64,000 bases of DNA from Cytobacillus firmus. Its GTDB lineage: Bacteria > Bacillota > Bacilli > Bacillales > Cytobacillaceae. Each line of letters starts with the position of its first letter. Within the stretch, counting starts at the first letter, position 1. Position numbers and translations under genes: made by a program. Below are positions 36,865 to 45,149 of the stretch, in pieces. The stretch is taken from assembly GCF_023612095.1 (NCBI RefSeq), contig NZ_CP086235.1, positions 2,429,501 to 2,493,500 on the forward strand. Reading direction: 5' to 3'. The notes beneath the pieces are model-generated. The model saw nothing but the letters and a program-made list of their open reading frames with translations, made no database searches and was not told the origin of the DNA.

Positions 36865-37659
36865 ATGAATGTAACGCTTGATCATATTGTTCACTTTATA
36901 AATGCTGAGCCGGCTGCTGCTGCTTCAAAATGGAGGGATCATGGATATAAGGCAATCACCGGGGGCAGTCATGAAAACTGGGGAACTTATAACAGTCTTT
37001 TGTACATTGGGCATTCCTACCTCGAATTTTTATCGATTGAAAAGGATCATATTGCCTTAAGTACAGATAATCCTCTTATTAAACAGCTGACAGAAGAAAT
37101 CAGACTTGGAGAAGGGATTGGCCAAATTTGTTTCCGAACCAATAATATTGAGGAGCTGCAGAGTGAATTAACGGAAAAGGGCTTTGAGACCTTTCCAATC
37201 TTTGATGGAAGCAGAAAGAGGGCTGATGGAAGCATCCTTTCATGGAAAATGCTCTTTATAAAGGAAGACCCAGATTATAAATACCCTTTCTTTATTGACT
37301 GGGGCATGGAAGACGATAAAAGATTAGAAGTACTGAGACAACAAGGCTTAATTGATGAGAAGCTTGCTGCTAAAAAGATTGAAGCAGTCTATATAGCTTC
37401 AAAAGACTGTGAAAAATCTGCGTCAGCATGGCAGGAGATCACGCCAGCTTCCGGGGTTGATATTTACATAAGCCATGACAGAAAAGAAAAAAGAGCATCC
37501 ATTGTGATTGGTTCAGTAAATATCATCTTTTGCCAGCCATTATACGAGAATGGAAGGACGATGGAGGTCCTTCGAAAAAGAGGTGAAAAGCCCTTTGCTG
37601 TTCAATTGACGCCAAGCCTTGAAAAAGAAATATGGCTATATGAAGGTCTTTATTTTTAA
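36865..37659 (+). CDS. VOC-fold glyoxalase-like protein
   Basis: A 264-residue protein of the glyoxalase-like PF13468 type: LDHIVHFINAEPAAAASKWRDHGYKAITGGSHENWGTYNSLLYIG at the N terminus carries the characteristic first beta-alpha-beta module and the HxxWGTYN motif, and a second degenerate module spans the C-terminal half (VYIASKDCEKSASAWQEITPA). Substrate unknown. AAAGGGAGAATCTTCAT precedes the ATG. Monocistronic. Confidence 0.82.
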   Translation: MNVTLDHIVHFINAEPAAAASKWRDHGYKAITGGSHENWGTYNSLLYIGHSYLEFLSIEKDHIALSTDNPLIKQLTEEIRLGEGIGQICFRTNNIEELQSELTEKGFETFPIFDGSRKRADGSILSWKMLFIKEDPDYKYPFFIDWGMEDDKRLEVLRQQGLIDEKLAAKKIEAVYIASKDCEKSASAWQEITPASGVDIYISHDRKEKRASIVIGSVNIIFCQPLYENGRTMEVLRKRGEKPFAVQLTPSLEKEIWLYEGLYF

Positions 37660-37688
37660 CGGGAGAAAAGTTACAACTTAAACCTGCT

Positions 37689-37716
37689 GCTCCTTTTTAA
37701 GGGGAGCTTTTTTCAT
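37689..37716 (+). terminator. Terminator of the VOC gene at 36865
   Basis: Stem GCTCCTTTT / AAGGGGAGC followed by TTTTTTC. Confidence 0.75.
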
Positions 37717-37784
37717 CTTATAAAAATAATAAACTATCACTATATGAAAATATTGAATATTCAGCAATATATGTTAACATAAAA

Positions 37785-37798
37785 TGTAAGCGTTTTAT
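37785..37798 (+). promoter_or_regulatory. cre-like site before the acyl-CoA ligase gene
   Basis: TGTAAGCGTTTTAT resembles the CcpA consensus TGWAANCGNTNWCA except at the last two bases, 64 bp before the start codon and overlapping a TAAAAT -10-like sequence. The deviation is the same as in the odhA site. Confidence 0.35.
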
Positions 37799-37861
37799 AA
37801 CATTCTTCTTAGAGGAATCTTTTGCATAATGATGAGATCATATACCAAGGAGGATTTCTGG

Positions 37862-39517
37862 ATGACAGAATTATTGAATCTTACAGTAGGGAAGCTCCTG
37901 GAGGAGAAAGCCGGCCTTCACCCTGATCATGAAGCTGTAGTTTATGCCGATCGCGGTCTCCGAATGAGTTATAAGGAGTTTAATGAATATTGCAGGCTTG
38001 CTGCCAAAGGGTTCATGAAGCTGGGCCTTGAAAAAGGGGAGCATATTGCCGCATGGTCGACAAACACGCCGGAATGGCTTACGTGCCAGTTTTCAACAGG
38101 CAAGATGGGAGCTGTCCTTGTAACCGTTAATACAAACTATCAAGCTGCTGAACTCGAATATCTATTAAAGCAATCTGATAGTACAACGATTGTTCTGATG
38201 GAAAAGTTCCGAGAAACCTCTTACATAGAAATGCTATACAGCATTGTCCCTGAACTGAAGGATTCCGAACCGGGGCAGCTGAAAAGCAAAAAACTTCCTT
38301 TCTTAAAAAACGTTCTCGTAATGGGAGAAAAGCGCTTTCCAGGGACATACAGCTGGGAAGATATTATCCGGATGGGCGAATCTGTCACTGACAGTGAACT
38401 CGATGAGCGGATGGAAAGCCTTGATCCTTACGATGCCATAAATATGCAATACACATCCGGAACGACAGGCTTTCCAAAAGGGGTTATGCTAACCCACAAT
38501 AACATCGTTAACAATGGATATAATATCGCAAATTGTATGCAATTAACAAAAGATGACCGCTTATGTATTCCTGTTCCATTTTTCCATTGCTTCGGCTGTG
38601 TGCTGGGAACGATGGCATGCATATCCGTCGGCGCCACCATTGTTCCAGTGCAGGAATTCAGTCCTAAAGCTGTTCTGCAGACGGTCCAGGATGAGAAATG
38701 TACAGGCCTTCATGGGGTGCCGACAATGTTTATCGCAGAGCTGAATGATCCTGATTTCAGCAAATATGATCTATCCACCCTTCGTACAGGCATAATGGCT
38801 GGCTCCAATTGTCCAATTGAGGTCATGAAAGGCGTTATCGAAAAAATGGGCGCCAGCGAAATAACCATTGCCTATGGACAAACAGAGTCATCGCCTGTCA
38901 TAACCCAGACACGGACAGATGATCCAATTGAACTTAGAGTCGAGTCTGTCGGAAGGGCATTGCCGAATGTAGAAGTAAAAATTGTAGAGCCGGGCACAAA
39001 TAACGAAGTCCCTGCCGGCGTCCAGGGGGAGATGTGTACCAGAGGCTACCATGTCATGAAGGGATATTATAAAAATCCGGATGCTACAAAAGAAGCTATT
39101 GATGAGGATGGCTGGCTCCATACCGGGGATCTCGCTGTAATGGATGAGAACGGGTACTGCAAAATTACCGGCAGACTAAAAGATATGATCATTCGCGGCG
39201 GAGAAAATATTTATCCACGTGAAATAGAGGAATTCTTTTATACTCATCCGCAGATTCTCGACGTTCAGGTGGTTGGGGTTCCTGATGCTGTATATGGTGA
39301 AGAAGTGGTCGCCTGGATAATTGCGAAGGAAGACTCTGACTTAACGGCAGAAGAACTTCGCGATTACTGCAAAGGAAAAATTTCTCGCCATAAAATCCCA
39401 CGCTATATGGAATTTATTAAAGAATATCCAATGACAGCTTCAGGCAAAATCCAAAAGTTCAGATTGCGTGAACAGGCTAAAGAAGTCATTGAAAATGCTA
39501 ATACATTAAAACAATAG
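37862..39517 (+). CDS. Acyl-CoA synthetase (AMP-binding, YngI-like)
   Basis: ATP-dependent acyl-CoA ligase of the ANL superfamily, 551 residues. The P-loop-like motif YTSGTTGFPKG, AYGQTESSPV, HTGDLA, and the C-terminal RGGENIYPREIEEF hinge and catalytic Lys (TASGKIQKF) are all present. Overall it matches B. subtilis YngI (549 residues), usually assigned to medium/short-chain acyl-CoA formation. ATG 37862 has AAGGAGGATTTCTGG; the in-frame codons at 37829 are not supported. It stands alone with a strong terminator. Confidence 0.9.
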   Translation: MTELLNLTVGKLLEEKAGLHPDHEAVVYADRGLRMSYKEFNEYCRLAAKGFMKLGLEKGEHIAAWSTNTPEWLTCQFSTGKMGAVLVTVNTNYQAAELEYLLKQSDSTTIVLMEKFRETSYIEMLYSIVPELKDSEPGQLKSKKLPFLKNVLVMGEKRFPGTYSWEDIIRMGESVTDSELDERMESLDPYDAINMQYTSGTTGFPKGVMLTHNNIVNNGYNIANCMQLTKDDRLCIPVPFFHCFGCVLGTMACISVGATIVPVQEFSPKAVLQTVQDEKCTGLHGVPTMFIAELNDPDFSKYDLSTLRTGIMAGSNCPIEVMKGVIEKMGASEITIAYGQTESSPVITQTRTDDPIELRVESVGRALPNVEVKIVEPGTNNEVPAGVQGEMCTRGYHVMKGYYKNPDATKEAIDEDGWLHTGDLAVMDENGYCKITGRLKDMIIRGGENIYPREIEEFFYTHPQILDVQVVGVPDAVYGEEVVAWIIAKEDSDLTAEELRDYCKGKISRHKIPRYMEFIKEYPMTASGKIQKFRLREQAKEVIENANTLKQ

Positions 39518-39522
39518 CCATA

Positions 39523-39560
39523 CGAAACCTGCGGGGGAACTTCCCGCAGGTTTTTTTTTC
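39523..39560 (+). terminator. Terminator of the acyl-CoA ligase gene
   Basis: Stem AACCTGCGGG / CCCGCAGGTT followed by nine T. Confidence 0.9.
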
Positions 39561-39676
39561 ATTTTCCATCTTCTTTCGTTCAAAAGACTTAAAATATCTC
39601 CTCCTCAGAGCCAATGTGATAAAGCTTTTGAGAAATTAAAATGGTATTAAAGATATGAGAAAAGGAGCGAGAGCAG

Positions 39677-39829
39677 ATGTATGATGAAATGTATGTAATG
39701 GAAGCTTTAATGAATGCAAAACAAAAAGAAATGGATTTAATAACACCACACCATAATACCTCAAATAACAAACTAATTTGCAGGCTTCCGGTAATAAAGA
39801 ATTTGGATGCCTGCCAATGCCAGGAATGA
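39677..39829 (+). CDS. Small Cys-containing protein
   Basis: A 50-residue frame with AAAGGAG 7 bases upstream of ATG 39677 and a terminator hairpin that begins at its stop codon. N-terminal half is Met-rich helix (MYDEMYVMEALMNAKQKEM); C terminus has CQCQE. It is unlisted in common families as far as I can tell. The binding site plus overlapping terminator make it a believable gene. Confidence 0.6.
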   Translation: MYDEMYVMEALMNAKQKEMDLITPHHNTSNNKLICRLPVIKNLDACQCQE

Positions 39830-39857
39830 CGGAGATGTTTCTCCGTCTTCTTTTTTG
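39827..39857 (+). terminator. Terminator overlapping the stop of the small gene at 39677
   Basis: GACGGAGA / TCTCCGTC hairpin, then TTCTTTTTTG. Confidence 0.75.
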
Positions 39858-39917
39858 AAAAGAATCTTCAGAAAATGATACTATAATAGACAAAAGAGAG
39901 AACCAAGGGGGAATGTT

Positions 39918-40793
39918 TTGCTTATGACTACACAGAAATTGTTTGTATATGGAACCTTAAGAATGCATGAAACAAATCACTTTGTTCTAAAAGGAAGTCC
40001 CTGCATTGCCGAGCAGGCATGGGTATACGGAGAATTATTTGATACGGGACTGGGCTATCCATCTATGAAACCATCACTTGACCAAAAAGTGTATGGCGAG
40101 CTTTATGAAGTGCATTTGGATCATTTTTCCGATCTGGATGATTTGGAAGATTATATCCCGGGCAGAAAAGACAACTTATACGACAGGGTAGAACAGACTG
40201 TCCATACGGATAATGGAGAAGTAAATGCACTTGTATATGTATCCTCAAGGGATGACCTGCTTGCAGAACCAATCCTTCACGGAGATTGGAAGCTATACCA
40301 GCTTATGAAGGATAAGCCGGAGAAGAACTATTATTTTGCTTACGGATCCTGTATGGATGATGAACGATTTTGCGTGGCCAAGGTAGATCACCATTTCAAA
40401 ACGATTGTAGGCGGGGGAATATTGGCCGGCTATTCAATGCAATACCTGTTTTCCAGAGATGATGGAGGAAGGGCAGATATTATTGAAAATGGCGGTGTTA
40501 CTGAAGGCGTTTTATATGAACTCCCCTTTGAAGCTGTTGAATATCTGTTCCAAAGGGAAGGTTTTTACGGACAATGGTACCGTCCTGCCTTTGTAAATGT
40601 CCAGGCAGGGAGCAAATTGTACAAAAATGTCCTGACTTTCCATGTCTATAATAAAAAAGGGGAGCTGCCCCCGCCTGACCATTACGCTCTTGAAATTCTC
40701 CGTGGCGCAAGAGGAAGAGTAAGTGATGATTATTACAAAAAGCTCGAACAGCAGCTGGAAAAATTGGGAGTTAAGATTCGACTGGATGCATGA
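39918..40793 (+). CDS. Tandem gamma-glutamylcyclotransferase-fold protein (YkqA-like)
   Basis: A 291-residue protein with two GGCT/AIG2-like domains: the N-terminal half begins KLFVYGTLRMHETNHF, and the second begins YYFAYGSCMDDERFCV near residue 138. Both carry the (F/Y)xYGxx motif of the cyclotransferase fold. B. subtilis YkqA has the same two-domain layout. The likely activity is on gamma-glutamyl amines or peptides, but the substrate is not known. TTG 39918 has AAGGGGG 6 bases upstream; ATG 39924 is the alternative. Confidence 0.82.
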   Translation: MLMTTQKLFVYGTLRMHETNHFVLKGSPCIAEQAWVYGELFDTGLGYPSMKPSLDQKVYGELYEVHLDHFSDLDDLEDYIPGRKDNLYDRVEQTVHTDNGEVNALVYVSSRDDLLAEPILHGDWKLYQLMKDKPEKNYYFAYGSCMDDERFCVAKVDHHFKTIVGGGILAGYSMQYLFSRDDGGRADIIENGGVTEGVLYELPFEAVEYLFQREGFYGQWYRPAFVNVQAGSKLYKNVLTFHVYNKKGELPPPDHYALEILRGARGRVSDDYYKKLEQQLEKLGVKIRLDA

Positions 40794-40804
40794 TAGCATA
40801 CGAC

Positions 40805-40835
40805 TAAAGGATGAACACAAGTTCATCCTTTTTTC
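40805..40835 (+). terminator. Terminator of the YkqA-like gene
   Basis: AAAGGATGAAC / GTTCATCCTTT followed by TTTCTG. Confidence 0.85.
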
Positions 40836-40901
40836 TGTATGGCAAGGGTATTCCTTTTTATACAATAAAAACAGATAAAAAATGAATTGGAGGACCATAC
40901 C

Positions 40902-41309
40902 ATGCAGGGAGCAAAATTATATGAAGCACATCTAAACTCAAGCAATTTGGAAAGAAGCATCAAATTTTATGAAAACCTCGGCTTTAAAGTTGCTTACACA
41001 ACAGAAGACAGGAAAGCAGCATTTTTCTTTCTGGGTGAAAATAAAGAGAACATGCTGGGCATCTGGGAAACAAAAGACACCCCAATAAGGAGAAATCATA
41101 TAGCCTTTTCTGTTTCGCCTGAGAAGCTCCGGGGAATTATTCCGTTTTTAACCGGAAAAGAGATCGAGGTCAGGGAAAGCTTTGGCCTATCACCGGCAGA
41201 ACCAATTGTCCATACATGGATGCCGGCTGCTTCAGTCTATTTTTATGATCCGGACGGCCACTCATTAGAATATATCGCTGTCTTGGAGGGGAGGAAAAAC
41301 CACACCTAA
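40902..41309 (+). CDS. VOC family (glyoxalase/bleomycin-resistance-like) protein
   Basis: A 135-residue single VOC module pair: KLYEAHLNSSNLERSIKFYENLGFKVAYTTED at the start with the conserved metal His region, NHIAFSV in the middle, and FYDPDGHSLEYIAV at the end (the third metal ligand Glu). ATG 40902 follows GGAGGACCATACC. Substrate unknown; candidates are lactoylglutathione-like or drug-binding proteins. Standalone. Confidence 0.85.
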   Translation: MQGAKLYEAHLNSSNLERSIKFYENLGFKVAYTTEDRKAAFFFLGENKENMLGIWETKDTPIRRNHIAFSVSPEKLRGIIPFLTGKEIEVRESFGLSPAEPIVHTWMPAASVYFYDPDGHSLEYIAVLEGRKNHT

Positions 41310-41435
41310 ATCCAATGCACCTGAGTGAGTGGGAAAAACTAAGCTAATTCCTGTAAAATTTCATTTGGTGGTTTGAAACAGGCTAAGCGGGTGGTATATA
41401 ACCTTTGCCATCATCTTAGAAAGAGGGTCATCAAA

Positions 41436-41678
41436 ATGAAAATTTTAGCAGATAATGGCTTTTATGAAGTGGAATATGATAATGAACATTATGATTATTT
41501 GGAATTAGTACGAACAGACCAAATCTGCGAAATTAACTATGTAACAATGAAAAACTCGTTAACTGGAGAAGTTTATACATTTGAGGCTGATAAAATCAAG
41601 CGACTTCGAAAAATAATGAGATTAATGCCAGCCACTAAAGAGAATCTGGTTGCAGACAACCGTTCCTATTCATTATAA
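41436..41678 (+). CDS. Small hypothetical protein
   Basis: An 80-residue acidic/beta-rich protein beginning MKILADNGFYEVEYDNEHYDYLELV. ATG 41436 is chosen for its AAGAGGG ribosome binding site at a moderate distance; an upstream in-frame ATG at 41373 adds an unlikely basic extension. No recognised family. It is likely monocistronic or co-transcribed with the gene at 41734. Confidence 0.6.
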   Translation: MKILADNGFYEVEYDNEHYDYLELVRTDQICEINYVTMKNSLTGEVYTFEADKIKRLRKIMRLMPATKENLVADNRSYSL

Positions 41679-41733
41679 TAAAAACTAAACAACTAAACAT
41701 ATAAGCAATTCAGACTTTGAAGGAGTGGCAAAA

Positions 41734-41937
41734 GTGATTCATTTAAATTGGCATGAACGCGAAACACTGAAAAAAGTAAAATGTGTGCACACTGATGCAG
41801 CAAAATACATTGTAAACCGGGCTTTAACAGCAGGGAATATCTATGATGTAAAAAATGAAACGGAAGAATTTTATTTCATTGTAGACAATTCCGGAAAAGT
41901 AAGCGGATTTTATAAAGACTACTTCCAGGATGCTTGA
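41734..41937 (+). CDS. Conserved-looking small protein (DUF6501-like)
   Basis: A 67-residue cytosolic protein starting GTG 41734 with AAGGAG 8 bases upstream. The sequence MIHLNWHERETLKKVKCVHTDAAKYIVN, then FYFIVDNSGKVSGFYKDYF resembles a small Bacillus family I associate, with limited certainty, with DUF6501. Function unknown. It ends in a bidirectional terminator. Confidence 0.7.
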   Translation: MIHLNWHERETLKKVKCVHTDAAKYIVNRALTAGNIYDVKNETEEFYFIVDNSGKVSGFYKDYFQDA

Positions 41938-41940
41938 TCG

Positions 41941-41978
41941 CAAAAGAAAACGGCCTGTTATGGGCCGTTTTCTTTTTA
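41941..41978. terminator. Bidirectional terminator
   Basis: AAAAGAAAACGGCC / GGCCGTTTTCTTTT between convergent genes. Confidence 0.9.
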
Positions 41979-42530
41979 CCTTTGTGTCGGAAAAATTCTG
42001 CGCACAGTTTGCGTAAATTCATCAAAAAATCCTGCTACTGGATGACCTGCCCGAATGTCCTCTGTGTATCCTGTCATTCGGTCATAAAAGTCGGGGTTAA
42101 CAGAAACATATACGTTATCGATGTCCTGATCGACGGCTTTAACCTGATCTGAAATCTTCCCCTCGACATCCTTAGTCAATTCCCCATTTCCATCTTTTAA
42201 CCTTGCGGCCACATAGGCATTATTGTCTGTTACGATGACATTCGCAGACTCAACCTCTGGTATAGAGGTAATTTTATTGGCAGCTTTATCAGCAACCTTC
42301 ATTCTCGGAGAATCATTTTGATTATCATTGTCCGTTCCCGTGCGGGTAAGATCAATCCCCGGCTCAGTGGTGCGTCCATTTTCTCCATAGCTGCTGTCGT
42401 TCACTTTAGTCGGCTCTGTCAGGTCTCTGTTTCTCTGAGCTGTTTCATTCATATCAGTATCATTCGTGGCACAGCCTGCAAGCAATGCAGCTGACAGTGC
42501 TCCTGCCATCAAAAATTTATGCTTAATCAT
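41976..42530 (-). CDS. YhcN/YlaJ-family sporulation lipoprotein
   Basis: Lipoprotein of 184 residues. The signal peptide has lipobox LAGC (Cys about residue 20). A low-complexity Asn/Asp/Thr segment follows, then the YhcN/YlaJ domain (KVADKAANKITSIPEVESANVIVTDNNAYVAARLKD, then VYVSVNPDFYDRM). In B. subtilis these proteins are made during sporulation and found in the inner spore membrane. ATG 42530 has AAAGGAGG 7 bases upstream. It ends in a shared terminator. Confidence 0.9.
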   Translation of the reverse strand: MIKHKFLMAGALSAALLAGCATNDTDMNETAQRNRDLTEPTKVNDSSYGENGRTTEPGIDLTRTGTDNDNQNDSPRMKVADKAANKITSIPEVESANVIVTDNNAYVAARLKDGNGELTKDVEGKISDQVKAVDQDIDNVYVSVNPDFYDRMTGYTEDIRAGHPVAGFFDEFTQTVRRIFPTQR

Positions 42531-42603
42531 ACACATTCCTCCTTTTGATTTTCCCCCTTATCTTTCCAAGAATAGATACTGTTATTCAAATTTCTTTAAA
42601 CAA

Positions 42604-42636
42604 GAAAGGAGCAGGCATTAAGCCCGCTCCTCGTTC
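42604..42636 (-). terminator. Terminator of yidC2
   Basis: GGAGC(A)GG / CC(C)GCTCC hairpin just after the yidC2 stop on the minus strand, flanked by TTTCTTG. Confidence 0.7.
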
Positions 42637-42637
42637 A

Positions 42638-43426
42638 TTACGATTCTGACATAAACTGCACATGATCAGTTTTATTCTTGTTATATAATCTTCTTCCAAG
42701 CCATGATTGAAAAACTAAAAACAATCCGCCCGCAGTCCAGTATAGCGGCAAAGCGGCAGGAGCATTTAAAGAAACCAGCATAATCATTACAGGAGACATT
42801 AAACCCATGAATTTCATTTGCTTTGGCGTTTGCGCAGTCATATTGCTAAGCGTGAACCGATACTGAAGATAGTACACTATTCCTGCAATGATCGTGATCC
42901 AAATGTCAGAATAACCCAGATTAAACCATAGAAATGAATGTGCCGCAATTTCCTGATTTCCTCTAATGGCATAATAGAACCCCATTAAAATGGGCATTTG
43001 AATTAAGATTGGAAGGCATCCCGCCGCATTCAAAGGATTCACTCCGTGTGATTGATACAAACCGAACATTTCCTGCTGCAGCTTTTGCTGCTCCTCCGGT
43101 TTTTTCGCTATTTTCAGTTTTTGCTGGATTTTTTCAAGTTCAGGCTTTAACTTATCCATTTTTTCTTTCATTAAGCTTTGATTTTTATATTGTTTAAGCA
43201 TTAAAGGCATTAATATCAGCCTGATCATGATAGTAATGAAGATAATGGCCAGTCCGAAATTACCATGAAAGAAGACAGCCGTTCCATGTATGGCCAATGC
43301 AAACGGATTGACAAAATAATGATGGAAAAAGCTTGTTCCTTGTCCTCCATGTGCCTGACAGGCAGATAAGAATATTGGCAATATAGTGATCATAGTAATG
43401 GCCAGCAACCGTTTTATTTTTCTCAT
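42638..43426 (-). CDS. yidC2: Membrane protein insertase YidC (second copy, YidC2/YqjG type)
   Basis: YidC/Oxa1/Alb3 insertase of 262 residues. Lipobox LSAC at residue 22, then five membrane helices with the family core (FGLAIIFITIMIRLILMPLMLKQYKNQ; NPLNAAGCLPILIQMPILMGFYYAI; LPLYWTAGGLFLVFQSWLGRRLY). The conserved Arg of the hydrophilic groove is in MIRLILMP. In B. subtilis this gene (yidC2/yqjG) is induced when the primary SpoIIIJ is limiting, through the mifM leader; a similar leader stands directly upstream here. Binding site GCGGGAGG. Confidence 0.93.
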   Translation of the reverse strand: MRKIKRLLAITMITILPIFLSACQAHGGQGTSFFHHYFVNPFALAIHGTAVFFHGNFGLAIIFITIMIRLILMPLMLKQYKNQSLMKEKMDKLKPELEKIQQKLKIAKKPEEQQKLQQEMFGLYQSHGVNPLNAAGCLPILIQMPILMGFYYAIRGNQEIAAHSFLWFNLGYSDIWITIIAGIVYYLQYRFTLSNMTAQTPKQMKFMGLMSPVMIMLVSLNAPAALPLYWTAGGLFLVFQSWLGRRLYNKNKTDHVQFMSES

Positions 43427-43470
43427 TCAGGTCAAACCTCCCGCTATATTTTTATTATAAAATAGGGGAG
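43427..43470 (-). promoter_or_regulatory. Hairpin sequestering the yidC2 ribosome binding site
   Basis: Minus strand: CTCCCCTATTTT at the end of the leader can pair with AAAATATAGCGGGAG just before yidC2, burying the GGGAGG ribosome binding site. Ribosomes stalled at the end of the leader would open it. This is the logic established for B. subtilis mifM-yidC2. Confidence 0.55.
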
Positions 43471-43746
43471 AGGCTTTCCGGCTCATCGCTTTGGTCGCCT
43501 TTTTTCAGGATCAGCTTTGCCATCCATGACTGTATCGAATCGCAAATTAAGGCCCGGTCCATGCAAAACTCTGGAAGGTTTTCAGCATTCGTTTTGTTCA
43601 TTCCCGATATTACCGGGACTATAAAAAGCTGGCGTGATTTTCCAAATAATTAACAGCTTAGCAGCTAATCCAATGATATATGTTAAATAAAGAGTATATT
43701 CTGATGAAATAAAAGAAGATTCAATTAATAGTTCAAAGATGTCCAT
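43455..43746 (-). CDS. mifM: MifM-like force-sensing leader peptide (apparently frameshifted)
   Basis: Upstream of yidC2. One frame from ATG 43746 gives a short peptide with one strong membrane segment (YTLYLTYIIGLAAKLLIIWK) and stops early. The overlapping second frame ends at 43455 and carries an arrest-like tail: Ile, two residues, Trp-Met (SIQSWM), then an acidic cluster DEPE exactly 16 residues after that Ile. From memory, B. subtilis MifM has Ile70, Trp73-Ile74 and DEED at 86-89, the same spacing. Removing one A from the AAAA run in TGGAAAATCACG would join the membrane segment and arrest tail. The start codon lies immediately after GAGGTGA, an unusually tight spacing. Confidence 0.55.
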
Positions 43747-43959
43747 TCACCTCATTTCACATATGTAAGTATAATTGAATGCTGTATTGATAACAATTGC
43801 TGATATTGAACCATTTGCAAAAACTTATTTCTTGTCCATTCTATTGTCACTAAATAGGAATATAATAGGAAAAAGTATATATATATTAAGCTTTTGTATG
43901 ATACACTCTATCAGGGAGATTAAATTATCTCTAGTTCACTTAATGAATGGTGGGGTATT

Positions 43960-44895
43960 TTGTCCTTGTTCAAACAAAAAACAATTATCACGCTTGCCAA
44001 ACTCCTTGTACCCTTATTCATTTTGCTGTTTGTCATGCTTGAAGCAAAAGGGATATTCACTGATTTTAATTGGGCTCTCCTTGAGCTTTATATTGAACGG
44101 CTAACCGTCCGCCGAATATTTTTTATCCTTTTATTGGGACTGGCTGCACTTTTTCCAATGTATTTTTATGATGAAATATTGCAAAGACTGTTCAGAATAA
44201 GGGTTCCTAAAAAAAAGCTTGTATTTTATTCTTTATCTGCTAACGCATTCTCTAACTTTATCGGACTGGGAGGTGTGGCAGGAGCTACACTCAGGTCCTA
44301 TTTTTATAAAGATTACCTGACAGGCAGTACACCGTATATCAAAATAATTGCCAAGCTGTCACTTTTTTACCTTACAGGCTTGTCTATATTATCATGGGTT
44401 GTCCTATTTACCGATTTACATTTGTATGATGATGTAAAGCTTATAAAGCTCGCAGTCTGGGCTGTCGCTGCTTACACACCGCTGCTGCTGGGCGTTTACT
44501 TTTTTAAGTCGTCATTTTGGAATACAAAGCATATCAAGAAGGGGTTTGCAGGGGAACTGCTGACGGTTTCATTACTGGAGTGGCTGTTTATTATCATATG
44601 TATCTGGGGAATTGCCAGAGCCCTTGAAGTATCGATTCCATTTTTTGTTTTGTTTCCGATTGTCATCATCTCTGCTTGTGCCGGTATTGCGAGTATGATA
44701 CCAGGCGGAATAGGATCCTTTGACTTTGTATTTTTAATTGGACTGGAATCCCAGGGTGTCCCATCAGAACTGGGGCTTTTGATTCTCATGTTCTATCGTC
44801 TCAGCTATTATATTGTTCCTGTGTTTATCGGCACACCCTTTATCATGAATCAGATTTGGAATAACGGATTGCCAAAAAACAGCTTTAAAATGTAA
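43960..44895 (+). CDS. UPF0104/MprF-type flippase-like membrane protein
   Basis: A 311-residue protein with about eight membrane helices, of the lysylphosphatidylglycerol synthase membrane-domain family (UPF0104). Family features visible: LSANAFSNFIGLGGVAGATLRSYFYKDY and the MIPGGIGSFDFVFLIGLESQGVP motif. It lacks the C-terminal aminoacyl-transferase domain of MprF, so it is not an LPG synthase; a lipid flippase or unknown transport role is likely. TTG start with GGTGGGG binding site. Ends in a terminator. Confidence 0.82.
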   Translation: MSLFKQKTIITLAKLLVPLFILLFVMLEAKGIFTDFNWALLELYIERLTVRRIFFILLLGLAALFPMYFYDEILQRLFRIRVPKKKLVFYSLSANAFSNFIGLGGVAGATLRSYFYKDYLTGSTPYIKIIAKLSLFYLTGLSILSWVVLFTDLHLYDDVKLIKLAVWAVAAYTPLLLGVYFFKSSFWNTKHIKKGFAGELLTVSLLEWLFIIICIWGIARALEVSIPFFVLFPIVIISACAGIASMIPGGIGSFDFVFLIGLESQGVPSELGLLILMFYRLSYYIVPVFIGTPFIMNQIWNNGLPKNSFKM

Positions 44896-44921
44896 AAGAG
44901 CCTTTAGGGGCTCTTTATTTT
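44892..44921 (+). terminator. Terminator of the UPF0104 gene
   Basis: AAAGAGCC / GGCTCTTT hairpin then ATTTTTGG. Confidence 0.8.
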
Positions 44922-44966
44922 TGGCTCTTTTCGTATAAAATGTTGTTTTTGCCAACAATGTTGTCC

Positions 44967-45095
44967 GTTGATTTCCGCTCCAGGCTGCTCGCTTTCCGCG
45001 GGGCAGGCGGTGAGCCTCCTCAACGCTGCGCGTCTGCGGGGTCTCACCTGTCCCGCTACTCCCGCAGGAGTCTCGCACCTTCCGCTCCAATCAAC
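44967..45095 (+). repeat. GTTGATT-flanked, GC-rich Bacillus intergenic repeat
   Basis: About 129 bp, much richer in G+C than its neighbours. Ends are inverted (GTTGATT ... AATCAAC). The interior contains the widespread Bacillus repeat words CTCGCTTTCCGCGGGGC and CCCGCAGGAGTCTCGC, CCGCTCC near each end, and an inner CAGGCGGTGAG / CTCACCTG pair. It lies between a terminator and the DUF1906 gene. An open frame crosses it by chance only. Confidence 0.75.
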
Positions 45096-45149
45096 TCTGT
45101 AAATAATATATTAAAAGTAAACCTCGCCAATACAATTCTATATTTTTAT

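Noticed and set aside
43009..43197. Plus-strand frame opposite yidC2
   Set aside because: Shadow frame inside a conserved membrane protein gene.
44764..45090. Minus-strand open frame across the GC-rich repeat
   Set aside because: It runs through the repeat and into the UPF0104 gene with no binding site; a chance frame.
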